The notes beneath the pieces were generated by a model. The model worked only from the letters and a program-made list of their open reading frames with translations. It did not search any database and was not told the origin of the DNA. A stretch of DNA of 64,000 nucleotides from Prevotella herbatica. Its GTDB lineage: Bacteria > Bacteroidota > Bacteroidia > Bacteroidales > Bacteroidaceae. Positions 35,841 through 45,420 of the stretch are shown here, one piece after another (the stretch's first letter is position 1; each line of letters opens with the position of its first letter). Location of the stretch: positions 682,001 through 746,000 of the forward strand of contig NZ_AP024484.1 in the NCBI RefSeq assembly GCF_017347605.1. Direction: 5' to 3'. The position numbers and the translations under genes are program-made.

Positions 35841-36590
35841 ATGCATGAAAGTGATTCTATCGTAATTATTCCCACATACAACGAGAAAGAGAATATTGAA
35901 AATATTATACGTTCCGTATTTAGTCTTGAAAAATGTTTTCATATTCTTATAATTGATGACGGAAGTCCTGACGGAACTGCCGATATTGTGCATCGTCTAA
36001 TTGATACAGAATTCTTTGACCGTTTATTTATCATTGAACGCAAGGGGAAACAAGGACTTGGCACTGCTTATATTGCAGGCTTCAAATGGGCATTGAATCG
36101 CGAGTATAGTTATATTTTTGAAATGGATGCTGATTTCAGCCACGATCCTAAAGATTTACCACGTCTATATGCAGCTACTCATGATGAAGGCAACGATGTT
36201 GCTGTTGGATCACGCTATGTGAGCGGAGTAAACGTTGTGAATTGGCCTATCGGCAGAGTGCTGATGAGCTATTTTGCATCCCAATACGTACGCATTGTTA
36301 CTGGTTTCAAAGTTCATGACACTACAGCTGGATTTGTATGCTACAAGCGACGTGTACTCGAAACAATATCTTTGAATGATATCCGTTTCAAGGGATATGC
36401 TTTCCAGATAGAAATGAAATACACTTCTTATAAGATAGGATTTAAGATTAAAGAAGTTCCTGTAATATTCGTTAACCGTCGTGAAGGAGTGAGTAAAATG
36501 AACGGTGGTATTTTTGGCGAAGCTTTTTTCGGAGTTATGCGTCTCAGACTTGATGGCTGGCTTCGTAAATATCCCAAGTTAAAAGACTAG
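35841..36590 (+). CDS. Polyprenol-phosphate mannose synthase-like GT2 (DPM1-like)
   Basis: This 249-residue enzyme has the DPM1 pattern: VIIPTYNEKENIENII, LIIDDGSPDGTADI, MDADFSHDPKDLPRL and a C-terminal GYAFQIEMKYTSYKIGFKIKEVPVIFVNR. These enzymes transfer mannose or a related sugar to a polyprenyl phosphate on the inner-membrane cytoplasmic face. No C-terminal membrane helices are present, unlike some bacterial homologues. The mfd gene begins two bases after its stop. In Bacteroidetes such enzymes may feed protein O-glycosylation or envelope glycans; this is inference. Confidence 0.9.
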   Translation: MHESDSIVIIPTYNEKENIENIIRSVFSLEKCFHILIIDDGSPDGTADIVHRLIDTEFFDRLFIIERKGKQGLGTAYIAGFKWALNREYSYIFEMDADFSHDPKDLPRLYAATHDEGNDVAVGSRYVSGVNVVNWPIGRVLMSYFASQYVRIVTGFKVHDTTAGFVCYKRRVLETISLNDIRFKGYAFQIEMKYTSYKIGFKIKEVPVIFVNRREGVSKMNGGIFGEAFFGVMRLRLDGWLRKYPKLKD

Positions 36591-36592
36591 AA

Positions 36593-39500
36593 TTGGACAT
36601 TAAAGAAATAAGAAATATTTATGGTAAAGCTCCTCAGATTGGAGCTTTGATGAAGTTACTTAAAGATAATACCGTCGGTAATATTTTTTTGAAGGGATTG
36701 TCATGTTCTGCAACTCCGGTAATATTCTCTGCATTTTCAGACAAACTAGACAATACTTTTTTATTTATACTGCAAGATGCTGACGAGGCTGGATATTTGT
36801 ATCATGACCTCATGCAAATTATTGAGTCAGACAATGTACTGTTTTTCCCTTCTGGATATAAACGTGCTGCCAAGCATGGGCAACGCGATAGTGCAAATGA
36901 GATACTACGTACAGAAGTTCTAGCCAAAGTCGCCGCACGTAACAACACAAGCGAAGCGCTGTTCATTGTTTCATATCCAGATGCTTTAGCAGAGTTAGTT
37001 GTATCTAAAAAACGACTTGACGAAAGACGATTATCCTTGAAGAAAGGACAGAATATCGACATAACTGATGTAGAACATATATTGCGTGAATATGGATTCA
37101 CAGAGACTGACTATGTTTACGAACCAGGACAGTTTGCCGTTCGTGGTAGCATATTGGATGTATATTCTTTTAGTTGTGAATATCCTTTACGTATAGATTT
37201 CTTTGGAGATGAAATAGATACTATCCGTACTTTTGAAGTACAGGACCAGTTATCAAAAGATAAACGTGACAGCATAGAGGTTGTTCCAGAACTTATGAAT
37301 ACGACCTCTGAGAAGATTTCTTTTCTGAAATTCCTCCCCGACAACACATTTCTTGTCATGAAGGACTTCACGTATATCCACGATGTCATAGAACGGATAT
37401 ACAAAGACGGTTTCTCTTCACAGGCTCTTACCGATAGACTTGAAGGTGCTACAGAGGTTGAACAAAAGCAAATTGTGAATGAACTTAATCGTGACAAGTC
37501 TCTTGTCAGTCCATACCAATTTACAGAAGATGCAGCAGCGTTCCGTCGTATTGAATTTGGGCCAAACGTTAAGTCTGCAGTGAAGCATTCTTCGCAAAAC
37601 ACAGCTATTCGTGATGCATCCATAGCGTTTGACATCACGCCGCAACCACTTTTCCATAAGAACTTTGATTTACTAACGCAAGCTTTTGAGGATTATATTC
37701 TTAAAGGTTTTAAACTTTATATACTTGCAGATAGTGAAAAGCAGACACAAAGATTAAAAGACATATTTGCCGATATGGATTCGCCACAAGCAAATTCAAT
37801 CGTCTTTGAGCCTGTGAATAAAACTATCCATGAGGGCTTTTCCGATTCCAATTTAAAAATATGTCTCTTCACTGATCATCAGATATTTGACCGTTTCCAT
37901 AAATACAACCTGAAGAGTGATAGTGCTAGAACAGGAAAGATCGCTCTCACGATGAAAGAACTTCAGGAAATGGAACCTGGTGACTTCATTGTCCACATAG
38001 ATTTCGGTATTGGTAAGTTTGGTGGTCTTGTACGTGTACCAGCAGGCAACAGCTATCAAGAGGTTATACGCATCATCTACCAACATAATGACAAGGTAGA
38101 TGTGAGCATCCACTCACTATATAAGATAAGCAAATATAGACGCAGTGATACAGGAGAACCTCCGCGTCTTAGCACTCTTGGAAGCGGAGCTTGGGACAAA
38201 CTTAAGGAAAGAACCAAGAAACGCATCAAAGATATTGCACGTGACCTTATCAAACTATACGCTCAACGCCGACATGAAAAAGGATTTGCATATAGTAATG
38301 ACAGTTATATGCAGCATGAACTTGAGGCTAGCTTCCTATACGAGGACACTCCAGATCAAAGCAAGGCAACACAAGATGTCAAAAGTGATATGGAGAGCGC
38401 ACGTCCTATGGACCGACTTATTTGTGGTGATGTAGGTTTTGGAAAGACAGAAGTTGCAGTCCGCGCAGCTTTCAAAGCCGCATGTGACAGTAAGCAGGTT
38501 GCAATACTTGTACCTACAACTGTATTAGCTTATCAACATTATCAAACATTCCTGAGTCGTCTTAAAGGCATGCCTGTCAGAATTGAGTATCTATCAAGAG
38601 CACGTTCCACAAAACATACGAAACAGGTACTCGAAGATTTAGAATCCGGTAAGATTGATATATTAATTGGAACGCAGAAACTTATAGGCAGTTCTGTAAA
38701 ATGGCATGATTTAGGTCTCCTTATCATTGATGAGGAACAGAAATTCGGTGTATCTACAAAAGAAAAACTTCGTAAGTTAAAGACCAATGTTGATACACTC
38801 ACAATGTCTGCAACACCAATACCGCGTACATTGCAATTTTCTTTAATGGGGGCACGTGACATGAGCATTATACGCACTCCGCCGCCAAACAGATATCCAA
38901 TACATACCGAATTAGCAACATACAGTCACGAAGTTATAGCAGATGCCATTAACTTTGAAATGAGTCGTAACGGACAAGTTTACCTTGTGAACGACCGTAT
39001 TAGCAGCTTACAAGAGATTGCCAACCTTATACATAAATATGTACCAGATTGCCGTATTGCCATAGGTCATGGACAAATAAAACCAGAAGAACTCGAAAAA
39101 ATTCTTCTCGGCTTTATGAACTACGACTATGATGTCTTGCTGTCAACAACTATTATTGAGAACGGTATAGACATAAGTAATGCCAATACAATAATAATAA
39201 ATGACGCACATCGGTTCGGACTTTCCGACCTTCATCAGATGCGCGGCAGAGTTGGACGCAGCAACCGAAAGGCTTTCTGCTATCTTCTTGCGCCCCCAAA
39301 GAGTGTACTTACATCTGAAGCACGCCGTAGATTGGAAGCTCTTGAGACATTTTCTGATTTAGGAAGTGGCTTTAATCTTGCTATGCAGGATCTTGACATA
39401 CGTGGAGCCGGTAATCTTCTTGGCGCAGAACAAAGCGGATTCATGGAAGATCTAGGATATGAGACATATCAGAAAATTCTTAGTCAGGCTGTAACTGAAC

Positions 39501-40033
39501 TGAAGAATGATGAATTTCAGGATGTCTATGCCCAACAAATGGCTGAAGGCAACAATATCACTGGTGATGAATTTGTTGAAGATTGTGCTATTGAAAGCGA
39601 CTTAGAGATGTATTTCCCCGACAATTATGTTCCTGGAAGCAGCGAGCGAATGCTACTTTATCGTGAACTCGACAGCATCAATGACGATGATGAACTGGCA
39701 CTATACAGGAAACGAATTATCGATAGATTTGGTGAAACTCCAAAGGAGGGAGAGGAACTCATGCAGGTTGTAACTCTTCGTCGACTTGGTAAACGTCTAG
39801 GCTGTGAGAAGATCATGCTAAGGCAAGGAAAGATGAATATGCAGTTTGTGAGCAATCTAGAAAGTGCTTATTACCAAAGTAGCACTTTCTCTGCTGTTAT
39901 TAACTATGTAGGAAGAAATCCACGTAGATGTGATTTTAGGCAAGTTGCAACTAGACGTCTGTTAAGCGTAAATAATATACCTACCGTCGGAGATGCGGTT
40001 GTTATATTAAGAAATATGTTGAAAAACATGTAA
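36593..40033 (+). CDS. mfd: Transcription-repair coupling factor
   Basis: This 1146-residue protein has the full Mfd layout. There is an N-terminal UvrB-like region, the RNA-polymerase-interaction CarD-like module (MEPGDFIVHIDFGIGKFGGL near residue 462) and a RecG-like translocase. The translocase has Walker A CGDVGFGKTE, DEEQKFG and QMRGRVGRS, followed by a C-terminal TRCF domain. It removes stalled RNA polymerase and recruits UvrA. The start is an inferred TTG two bases after the upstream stop; the first ATG is at codon 19 and would lose the conserved start region. Usual family length is about 1100-1200. Confidence 0.96.
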   Translation: MDIKEIRNIYGKAPQIGALMKLLKDNTVGNIFLKGLSCSATPVIFSAFSDKLDNTFLFILQDADEAGYLYHDLMQIIESDNVLFFPSGYKRAAKHGQRDSANEILRTEVLAKVAARNNTSEALFIVSYPDALAELVVSKKRLDERRLSLKKGQNIDITDVEHILREYGFTETDYVYEPGQFAVRGSILDVYSFSCEYPLRIDFFGDEIDTIRTFEVQDQLSKDKRDSIEVVPELMNTTSEKISFLKFLPDNTFLVMKDFTYIHDVIERIYKDGFSSQALTDRLEGATEVEQKQIVNELNRDKSLVSPYQFTEDAAAFRRIEFGPNVKSAVKHSSQNTAIRDASIAFDITPQPLFHKNFDLLTQAFEDYILKGFKLYILADSEKQTQRLKDIFADMDSPQANSIVFEPVNKTIHEGFSDSNLKICLFTDHQIFDRFHKYNLKSDSARTGKIALTMKELQEMEPGDFIVHIDFGIGKFGGLVRVPAGNSYQEVIRIIYQHNDKVDVSIHSLYKISKYRRSDTGEPPRLSTLGSGAWDKLKERTKKRIKDIARDLIKLYAQRRHEKGFAYSNDSYMQHELEASFLYEDTPDQSKATQDVKSDMESARPMDRLICGDVGFGKTEVAVRAAFKAACDSKQVAILVPTTVLAYQHYQTFLSRLKGMPVRIEYLSRARSTKHTKQVLEDLESGKIDILIGTQKLIGSSVKWHDLGLLIIDEEQKFGVSTKEKLRKLKTNVDTLTMSATPIPRTLQFSLMGARDMSIIRTPPPNRYPIHTELATYSHEVIADAINFEMSRNGQVYLVNDRISSLQEIANLIHKYVPDCRIAIGHGQIKPEELEKILLGFMNYDYDVLLSTTIIENGIDISNANTIIINDAHRFGLSDLHQMRGRVGRSNRKAFCYLLAPPKSVLTSEARRRLEALETFSDLGSGFNLAMQDLDIRGAGNLLGAEQSGFMEDLGYETYQKILSQAVTELKNDEFQDVYAQQMAEGNNITGDEFVEDCAIESDLEMYFPDNYVPGSSERMLLYRELDSINDDDELALYRKRIIDRFGETPKEGEELMQVVTLRRLGKRLGCEKIMLRQGKMNMQFVSNLESAYYQSSTFSAVINYVGRNPRRCDFRQVATRRLLSVNNIPTVGDAVVILRNMLKNM

Positions 40034-40077
40034 TTGAATATTTGTAATATACATAACAAAATATCGAATAGTATAGT

Positions 40078-40114
40078 TTGGTGGACAAAAATGCTCTACT
40101 TTTTTGTCCACCAA
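40078..40114 (+). terminator. 14-bp hairpin after mfd
   Basis: TTGGTGGACAAAAA (40078-40091) pairs perfectly with 40101-40114 across a loop that includes TGCTCTAC. A further TTTGTCCACC repeats the right arm at 40115-40124. Confidence 0.65.
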
Positions 40115-40298
40115 TTTGTCCACCTTTGTTTGAAGTTTAATATTTTGATGTGTAAATGCTTAAACATATACCCCTGTTTTATTAACTTGAGATAGAATAT
40201 TAGCGATAAAATCAAGCAAATTACACATAAGGATAAACTAACAACAAACGATACATAAATTATTAACATTTTGAGTAGGACCTTTAAATTTAATATTT

Positions 40299-40306
40299 TA
40301 TCTTTG
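40299..40306 (+). promoter_or_regulatory. -7 box TATCTTTG in the mfd-trpB2 gap
   Basis: It is an exact consensus match pointing right, into the small ORF and hairpins; no gene of normal size lies downstream on this strand. Confidence 0.5.
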
Positions 40307-40371
40307 CAACGTTACAATTAATAATTATATATAGTATCATTCGCAACTTTATTAATCAAGCTAAAAAATAA

Positions 40372-40494
40372 ATGATAAAGATGTTTTTTAAATATCGAAA
40401 TCACATCAGGAAATATAACATAAGAAGAGAAATGTTTAATGCGAATAGATTAACTCGTTCAAAATCATACAATTTCATACAAGTCATTGTTTGA
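40372..40494 (+). CDS. Possible 40-residue basic small protein
   Basis: An ATG at 40372 opens a 40-codon frame (MIKMFFKYRNHIRK... ending NFIQVIV). It lies 65 bp after a consensus -7 box and 10 bp before a terminator-like hairpin (40504-40522). The peptide is strongly basic, with about ten Lys/Arg. The promoter, ORF and hairpin form a unit of the right size for a small transcript. No homology can be judged by eye, and the ORF may be chance within a non-coding RNA. Confidence 0.3.
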   Translation: MIKMFFKYRNHIRKYNIRREMFNANRLTRSKSYNFIQVIV

Positions 40495-40521
40495 TTTTGA
40501 ATCCTGTCAATCGAAGACAGG

Positions 40522-40591
40522 TTAAAATGACAAATTAAGGGCAAACATGTAGAACGTGTGAACGCTTTATTTTTTGCCCATGTCATTTTAA
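40522..40591. ncRNA. Large two-part hairpin, possible structured RNA or terminator
   Basis: An outer 11-bp stem (TTAAAATGACA at 40522-40532 with 40581-40591) and an inner 7-bp stem (GGGCAAA at 40539-40545 with 40573-40579) enclose a 27-nt loop. It follows a smaller stem CCTGTC/GACAGG (40504-40522). Confidence 0.45.
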
Positions 40592-40823
40592 AAGTTGTTT
40601 TATTCACTCCCCCCTATTAAATTGACTTTCAAGTAAATAAATGTACTATTTACGAGAACAAGTTATTTGCCAATATATGGCATCTGATATTGTTTGGTAT
40701 CAATTTTTTCGACTAATAGAAATGTGACTCATACGACTAATTGAATTTTTAATTATAATTTTTAGAACTGACAAGCCCAGCCAAATTATGTGACTGGGCT
40801 TGTCTCGTATATGTTACTTACTA

Positions 40824-42203
40824 TTATTTCTCAATTTCATTGATATCAAATTGCGGAACATCTTCAAGATTCTTTTCAATCTCACTATCGGTTATACTAT
40901 AGTTCTGAAGATCACCATTAATATAACTTTCATAGGCTGTCATATCTATTAATCCATGACCTGAAAGACAGAAAAGGATAACCTTCTCCTTACCTTCTTC
41001 CGTGGCTTTCTTTGCCTCTCTTATTGCCGCAGCTATAGCGTGACCACTCTCTGGTGCTGGGATTATACCTTCGGCACGTGCAAAAATCATACTAGCCTCA
41101 AAACTCTCTAATTGAGGAATATCTACACCATGCATATAATTATCTCGTATAAGCTGACTAATTATCATACCAGCTCCATGATACCTCAAACCACCTGCAT
41201 GTATGTTAGCGGGCTTGAAATCATGCCCAAGAGTGAACATCGGCAATAAAGGTGTATAACCTGCTTCATCTCCGAAATCATATTCAAACTTTCCACGTGT
41301 AAGCTTTGGACAGCTTTCTGGTTCAGCTGCAATAAACTCTGTTCTCTTGCCGTCTTTAATGTTGTGTCTCATAAAAGGAAATGCGATACCGCCAAAATTA
41401 CTTCCTCCACCAAAACATGCTATCACAGTATCAGGATATTCACCCGCCATTTCCATTTGTTTCTCAGCTTCAAGACCTATAACTGTCTGATGCAATGCTA
41501 CATGATTCAGTACAGAGCCAAGAGTGTATTTGCAATTTGGAGTAGTGGTAGCAAGTTCTATAGCCTCGCTTATAGCTGTTCCTAAAGAACCTGGATGATT
41601 AGGGTCACGAGTTATGATATCTTTTCCTGCGCGTGTACTCATAGATGGCGAGCCTTCTACCGTTGCACCAAAAGTGCGCATAATTGCAGAACGATAAGGC
41701 TTCTGTTGCATACTTATCTTTACTTGATATACAGCAGCTTCAAGTCCGTACAGTTTTGCAGCGTAGCTTAATGCTGCTCCCCACTGCCCTGCTCCAGTTT
41801 CAGTTGTTACATTCGTATCACCTTCCTGTTTGCAGTAATAGCATTGCGGAATCGCAGAGTTTATCTTATGTGAACCAAGTGGGTTTGTACTTTCATTCTT
41901 GAAATAAATATGTGCAGAAGTTCCAAGAGCCTCTTCAAATGCATAAGCTCTTACTAGAGGAGTAGATCTATAATAAGTATACTTCTCACGCACTTCCTCT
42001 GGTATTTCTATCCATGCATGTTCTATATCCAGTTCCTGTTTTGAACATTCCTTATTAAAGATATGGCTCAGGTCATCGGCATCCAAAGGTTTATGTGTTG
42101 CCGGATTAAGTGGTGGCAGAGGCTTGTTAGGCATATCTGCCTGAATGTTATACCAATGTGTTGGAATTTCATTCTCTTGAAGGATGAATCTTTTCTGTCT
42201 CAT
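40824..42203 (-). CDS. trpB2: Tryptophan synthase beta chain, TrpB2 type
   Basis: This 459-residue PLP enzyme is of the long TrpB2 class. The PLP lysine lies in NPLGSHKINSA, the phosphate loop is CFGGGSNFGG, and ETGAGQWGAAL is conserved. It condenses indole (or indole plus serine) to tryptophan, probably without a standard TrpA complex, as known for TrpB2. It is a single gene here, not in a trp operon, which fits salvage of free indole. Length and N-terminal extension match TrpB2 rather than TrpB1 (about 400). Confidence 0.94.
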   Translation of the reverse strand: MRQKRFILQENEIPTHWYNIQADMPNKPLPPLNPATHKPLDADDLSHIFNKECSKQELDIEHAWIEIPEEVREKYTYYRSTPLVRAYAFEEALGTSAHIYFKNESTNPLGSHKINSAIPQCYYCKQEGDTNVTTETGAGQWGAALSYAAKLYGLEAAVYQVKISMQQKPYRSAIMRTFGATVEGSPSMSTRAGKDIITRDPNHPGSLGTAISEAIELATTTPNCKYTLGSVLNHVALHQTVIGLEAEKQMEMAGEYPDTVIACFGGGSNFGGIAFPFMRHNIKDGKRTEFIAAEPESCPKLTRGKFEYDFGDEAGYTPLLPMFTLGHDFKPANIHAGGLRYHGAGMIISQLIRDNYMHGVDIPQLESFEASMIFARAEGIIPAPESGHAIAAAIREAKKATEEGKEKVILFCLSGHGLIDMTAYESYINGDLQNYSITDSEIEKNLEDVPQFDINEIEK

Positions 42204-42273
42204 GATAAAGTATTTGTTGTTACGATTTTGTCTCTATTTCTATTCACAAAGGTACAAAAAAGAAATCGCTATT

Positions 42274-42305
42274 TTGTATGTTTACATGCTTTTTTAGTAA
42301 TTTTG
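42274..42305 (+). promoter_or_regulatory. Promoter of the symporter, placing its start near the mRNA 5' end
   Basis: TTG (42274-42276), 21 bp and TAATTTTG (42298-42305) precede the ATG at 42314 by only 8 bp. Transcription would begin within a few bases of the start codon. Confidence 0.6.
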
Positions 42306-42313
42306 CACCCATT

Positions 42314-43729
42314 ATGATAATTATATTCACCATACTTGCATATTTTTGCATATTACTTTTATTTAGTAGAATTACAAGCAGAAAAGCGAATAATGAGACT
42401 TTCTATCGTGCCGACAGACGTTCACCTTGGTATATGGTTGCTTTCGGTATGATTGGAGCCTCTATATCTGGAATTACGTTTGTCAGTGTTCCTGGTATGG
42501 CTATAACTACCGACATGACTTATTTACAGATGTGTATCGGATTTATATTCGGATACATTGCTGTAGCGTTCATCCTTATACCAGTATACTATCGACTAAA
42601 TCTTACCACGATATATAGTTATCTTAATTCTCGTCTTGGGCAACGCTCATATAAGACAGGTGCATCGTTCTTTCTACTTTCAAAACTCATTGGCTCTGCC
42701 GTAAGATTTTATGTCGTGTGCATAATTCTGCAGAAGTTTGTATTCGATTCCATGGGAATACCTTTTCCTATAACGGTATTGGGTATGGTTGGTTTGATAT
42801 GGCTCTACACTCGCAAAGGCGGTATAAAAACATTGGTATGGACAGACTCTTTCCAGACATTGTGCATGTTTGTGGCTTTAATCCTTATTATATATAATGT
42901 CATCACATCGCTGAATATGAATATTGGTGAGGCTATCAGCGCTATTGCGTCGAATGTTCATAGCCGAGTGTTTGTATTCGACGATTTTATATCACGGCAG
43001 AATTTCTGGAAACAGTTTATCAGTGGTATCTTTGTTGTAATAGTAATGACAGGTCTTGATCAAGACATGATGCAGAAAAACCTTACCTGTAAGTCTTTAC
43101 GTGATGCTCAGAAAGATATGTGCACATACGGTTTTGCCTTTCTGCCTGCAAACATTTTATTTCTTTCGCTTGGCATACTATTGATGATGCTTGCAAGTAA
43201 ACAAGGTATTGCCTTACCTGCGATGAGTGATAATTTGTTACCAATGTTTGCAGCTTCAGGAAGTCTTGGTACGGTTGTCGTTATATTGTTTACGATAGGA
43301 ATTGTAGCCGCTAGTTTTTCTAGTGCAGACAGTGCCATGACAGCGCTAACAACAAGTTGGTGTGTAGATATTATGGAACGTGATAAAGACGAGCGCCTGC
43401 GCAAAATCACTCACTTTGGTGTAGCTTTGTTGTTTGTTCTCTTTATCTTGGTATTCAAGGTAATCAATTCTACCAGTGTGTTAGATGCCATTTACATACT
43501 ATGTTCATACACCTATGGACCTCTGTTGGGACTTTTTGCGTTTGGATTGCTTACTAAGCGAAAGACCAACGACCACATGGTGCCATATATAGCAATAATA
43601 AGCCCGATTATATGTTTCGCTATCGATACGATAACGCAACATACAACCGGGTATAAGTTTGGTTACGAGTTGCTAATGGCCAACGGTGCATTGACATTTG
43701 CAGGAATGTTTATTTTCCGATCTCGTTAA
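42314..43729 (+). CDS. Sodium:solute symporter (SSS family)
   Basis: This 471-residue protein has about 13 membrane segments. It begins MIIIFTILAYFCILLLFSR, then ETFYRADRRSPWYMVAFGMIGASISGITFVS, a conserved SSS N-terminal block with the sodium-site Ala/Ser. It couples Na+ to uptake of an unknown solute; sugar, nucleoside and sialic acid are options for the family. The start at 42314 is preferred over 42278 because the earlier one lies inside the promoter. Its last 20 bp overlap the end of convergent trxB. Confidence 0.9.
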   Translation: MIIIFTILAYFCILLLFSRITSRKANNETFYRADRRSPWYMVAFGMIGASISGITFVSVPGMAITTDMTYLQMCIGFIFGYIAVAFILIPVYYRLNLTTIYSYLNSRLGQRSYKTGASFFLLSKLIGSAVRFYVVCIILQKFVFDSMGIPFPITVLGMVGLIWLYTRKGGIKTLVWTDSFQTLCMFVALILIIYNVITSLNMNIGEAISAIASNVHSRVFVFDDFISRQNFWKQFISGIFVVIVMTGLDQDMMQKNLTCKSLRDAQKDMCTYGFAFLPANILFLSLGILLMMLASKQGIALPAMSDNLLPMFAASGSLGTVVVILFTIGIVAASFSSADSAMTALTTSWCVDIMERDKDERLRKITHFGVALLFVLFILVFKVINSTSVLDAIYILCSYTYGPLLGLFAFGLLTKRKTNDHMVPYIAIISPIICFAIDTITQHTTGYKFGYELLMANGALTFAGMFIFRSR

Positions 43730-44648
43730 GATATTCCTGTGCGTCAAGGGCTGCGCTAGCACCAGTACCAGCAGCGACGATAGCTTGCTGATAATGTGGA
43801 TCGCATACGTCACCAGCGGCAAACACACCTTCCTTGTTTGTCATCTGGTTTTTACCTTCCAGCTTTATGAATCCCTGTTCATCAAGATTTATATAGTCCT
43901 TGAATAATTCAGTCTGCGGCTTGTGGCCTATTGCAAGGAAGAATCCGTCAATAGCAATATCGTATTTTTTTTCATCAGCCAAGCCTTGCCTGAACACCAC
44001 GTGAGCGCCTTCGACACCATTGTCACCAAACAGACCTAGAGTATTTGTCTCGTAAAGGATTTCTATCTTCTCGTTATCAACAACGCGCTTCTTCATCACT
44101 TCAGCAGCACGGAGAAAAGGCTTACGCACAATCATGTAAACCTTTGAGCATAGTCCTGCAAGATATGTAGCCTCCTCACAAGCTGTATCGCCACCGCCAA
44201 CAACGGCAACAACTTTCTTGCGATAGAAGAAACCATCACATGTGGCACATGCACTTACGCCCTGCCCCATATATTTCTGCTCGTCATCGAGTCCCAGATA
44301 TTTTGCGATGGCACCAGTAGCGATAATCACACTTTCTGCTTCAATTTCCACCCCACGGTCATCTGTCAGGATATAAGGTTTCTTGCTTAGGTCAGCCTTT
44401 ACGATTTCACCATCCCGCAAGTCAACTTCAAATCTCTGAGCCTGTTCGCGAAAGTCCATCATCATCTGGTTACCGTCAACACCTTGTGGGTATCCTGGGA
44501 AATTCTCAACGATAGTCGTCTGTGTCAACTGACCGCCCATTTGCATTCCGCAATATTCTATTGGCTGCAAATTTGCACGTCCGGCATATATAGCTGCAGT
44601 GTATCCTGCAGGACCACTACCGATGATAAGACATTTTGTATATTCCAT
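43710..44648 (-). CDS. trxB: Thioredoxin reductase
   Basis: This 312-residue flavoprotein has the FAD motif GSGPAGYTAAIYAGRA, the redox pair CATCDG, the NADPH motif VVGGGDTACEEA and the C-terminal FAAGDVCDPHYQQA. It passes electrons from NADPH to thioredoxin. It starts 3 bp downstream of the glutathione peroxidase, so the two are one oxidative-stress operon. The gene end overlaps the symporter end. Confidence 0.97.
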   Translation of the reverse strand: MEYTKCLIIGSGPAGYTAAIYAGRANLQPIEYCGMQMGGQLTQTTIVENFPGYPQGVDGNQMMMDFREQAQRFEVDLRDGEIVKADLSKKPYILTDDRGVEIEAESVIIATGAIAKYLGLDDEQKYMGQGVSACATCDGFFYRKKVVAVVGGGDTACEEATYLAGLCSKVYMIVRKPFLRAAEVMKKRVVDNEKIEILYETNTLGLFGDNGVEGAHVVFRQGLADEKKYDIAIDGFFLAIGHKPQTELFKDYINLDEQGFIKLEGKNQMTNKEGVFAAGDVCDPHYQQAIVAAGTGASAALDAQEYLNEIGK

Positions 44649-44651
44649 AAA

Positions 44652-45206
44652 CTAAGCTTTTAATAGTTCTTCTATTTTATTTGCTATATTGCTTATTTTT
44701 TCTGTTGGTTCAAATCTTGCTACGACCTGTCCTTTCTTGTTTACAAGGAATTTTGTGAAGTTCCATTTGATGTCTGGATTTTCCTTATAGTTAGGATCTT
44801 GCTCTGAAAGCATCTTGTCAAGTACAGGATAGATTGGGTGAGTTTCGTCCCAACCAGCAAATCCAAATTGTTCCTCCATGAATTTATATAAAGGATCAGC
44901 ATCTTCACCATTCACTTTCAATTTCTTGAAACGTGGGAATTCTGTTCCGTAGTTTAACTTGCAGAAATTATGAATGCTCTCATCTGTTCCTGGTGCTTGT
45001 TGACCAAACTGATTGCAAGGGAAATCTAATATTTCAAATCCTTGAGCATGATATGTTTCAAAAAGCTTTTCAAGCTCTTCATATTGTGGAGTGAATCCAC
45101 ACTTAGTCGCAGTATTAACAATGAGCAGCACTTCGTTGGCATACTCTTTTAGTGATACATCTTTACCTTTTCTGTCTTTGACAGAGAATTCGTAAACAGT
45201 TCTCAT
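44652..45206 (-). CDS. Glutathione peroxidase family (Cys-type)
   Basis: This 184-residue peroxidase has the catalytic NTATKCGFTPQYEEL (Cys in place of selenocysteine), FPCNQFGQQAPG and WNFTKFLVNKKG with the active-site Trp/Asn. Such bacterial enzymes usually take electrons from thioredoxin rather than glutathione, which fits the directly following trxB. It reduces hydrogen or lipid peroxides. A consensus promoter lies 44 bp upstream. Confidence 0.93.
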   Translation of the reverse strand: MRTVYEFSVKDRKGKDVSLKEYANEVLLIVNTATKCGFTPQYEELEKLFETYHAQGFEILDFPCNQFGQQAPGTDESIHNFCKLNYGTEFPRFKKLKVNGEDADPLYKFMEEQFGFAGWDETHPIYPVLDKMLSEQDPNYKENPDIKWNFTKFLVNKKGQVVARFEPTEKISNIANKIEELLKA

Positions 45207-45249
45207 TTTCTGGTTATAGTTATATTATAATTTATTTTATCTTCTTTTG

Positions 45250-45280
45250 CAAAGATAATAATTTTATTTTATTTCCGCAA
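45250..45280 (-). promoter_or_regulatory. Promoter of the gpx-trxB operon
   Basis: On the minus strand a TTG (45278-45280), 20 bp and TATCTTTG (45250-45257) match the Bacteroidetes consensus. Confidence 0.75.
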
Positions 45281-45392
45281 TGCATCATGCTACATTAACA
45301 CAGATTTAGATTTCCAATCTAAGAACAAAGTAATACCGTTCAAAACAGTAACATCATTTACTGTTTGACACAGGGGAAAAAGTAAAAATATC

Positions 45393-45420
45393 TTTCTTTA
45401 TTTAAGACTAAATAAAGAAA
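45393..45420 (-). terminator. Hairpin after the lptD operon
   Basis: A perfect 12-bp stem (45393-45404 with 45409-45420) with a 4-nt loop lies 90 bp beyond the small gene. Confidence 0.65.

Larger units (their letters stand above)
40034..40823. other. Non-coding region after mfd with hairpins
   Basis: This 790-bp gap has no long ORF. It holds a perfect stem at 40078-40114, a TATCTTTG -7 box at 40299-40306, a possible 40-codon ORF (40372-40494) and two hairpins (40504-40522, 40522-40591). The right 230 bp contains nothing obvious. The trpB2 gene ends at 40824. Confidence 0.7.

Noticed and set aside
44652..45206. Selenocysteine in the glutathione peroxidase
   Set aside because: The catalytic codon reads Cys (TKCGF), and no in-frame TGA occurs.
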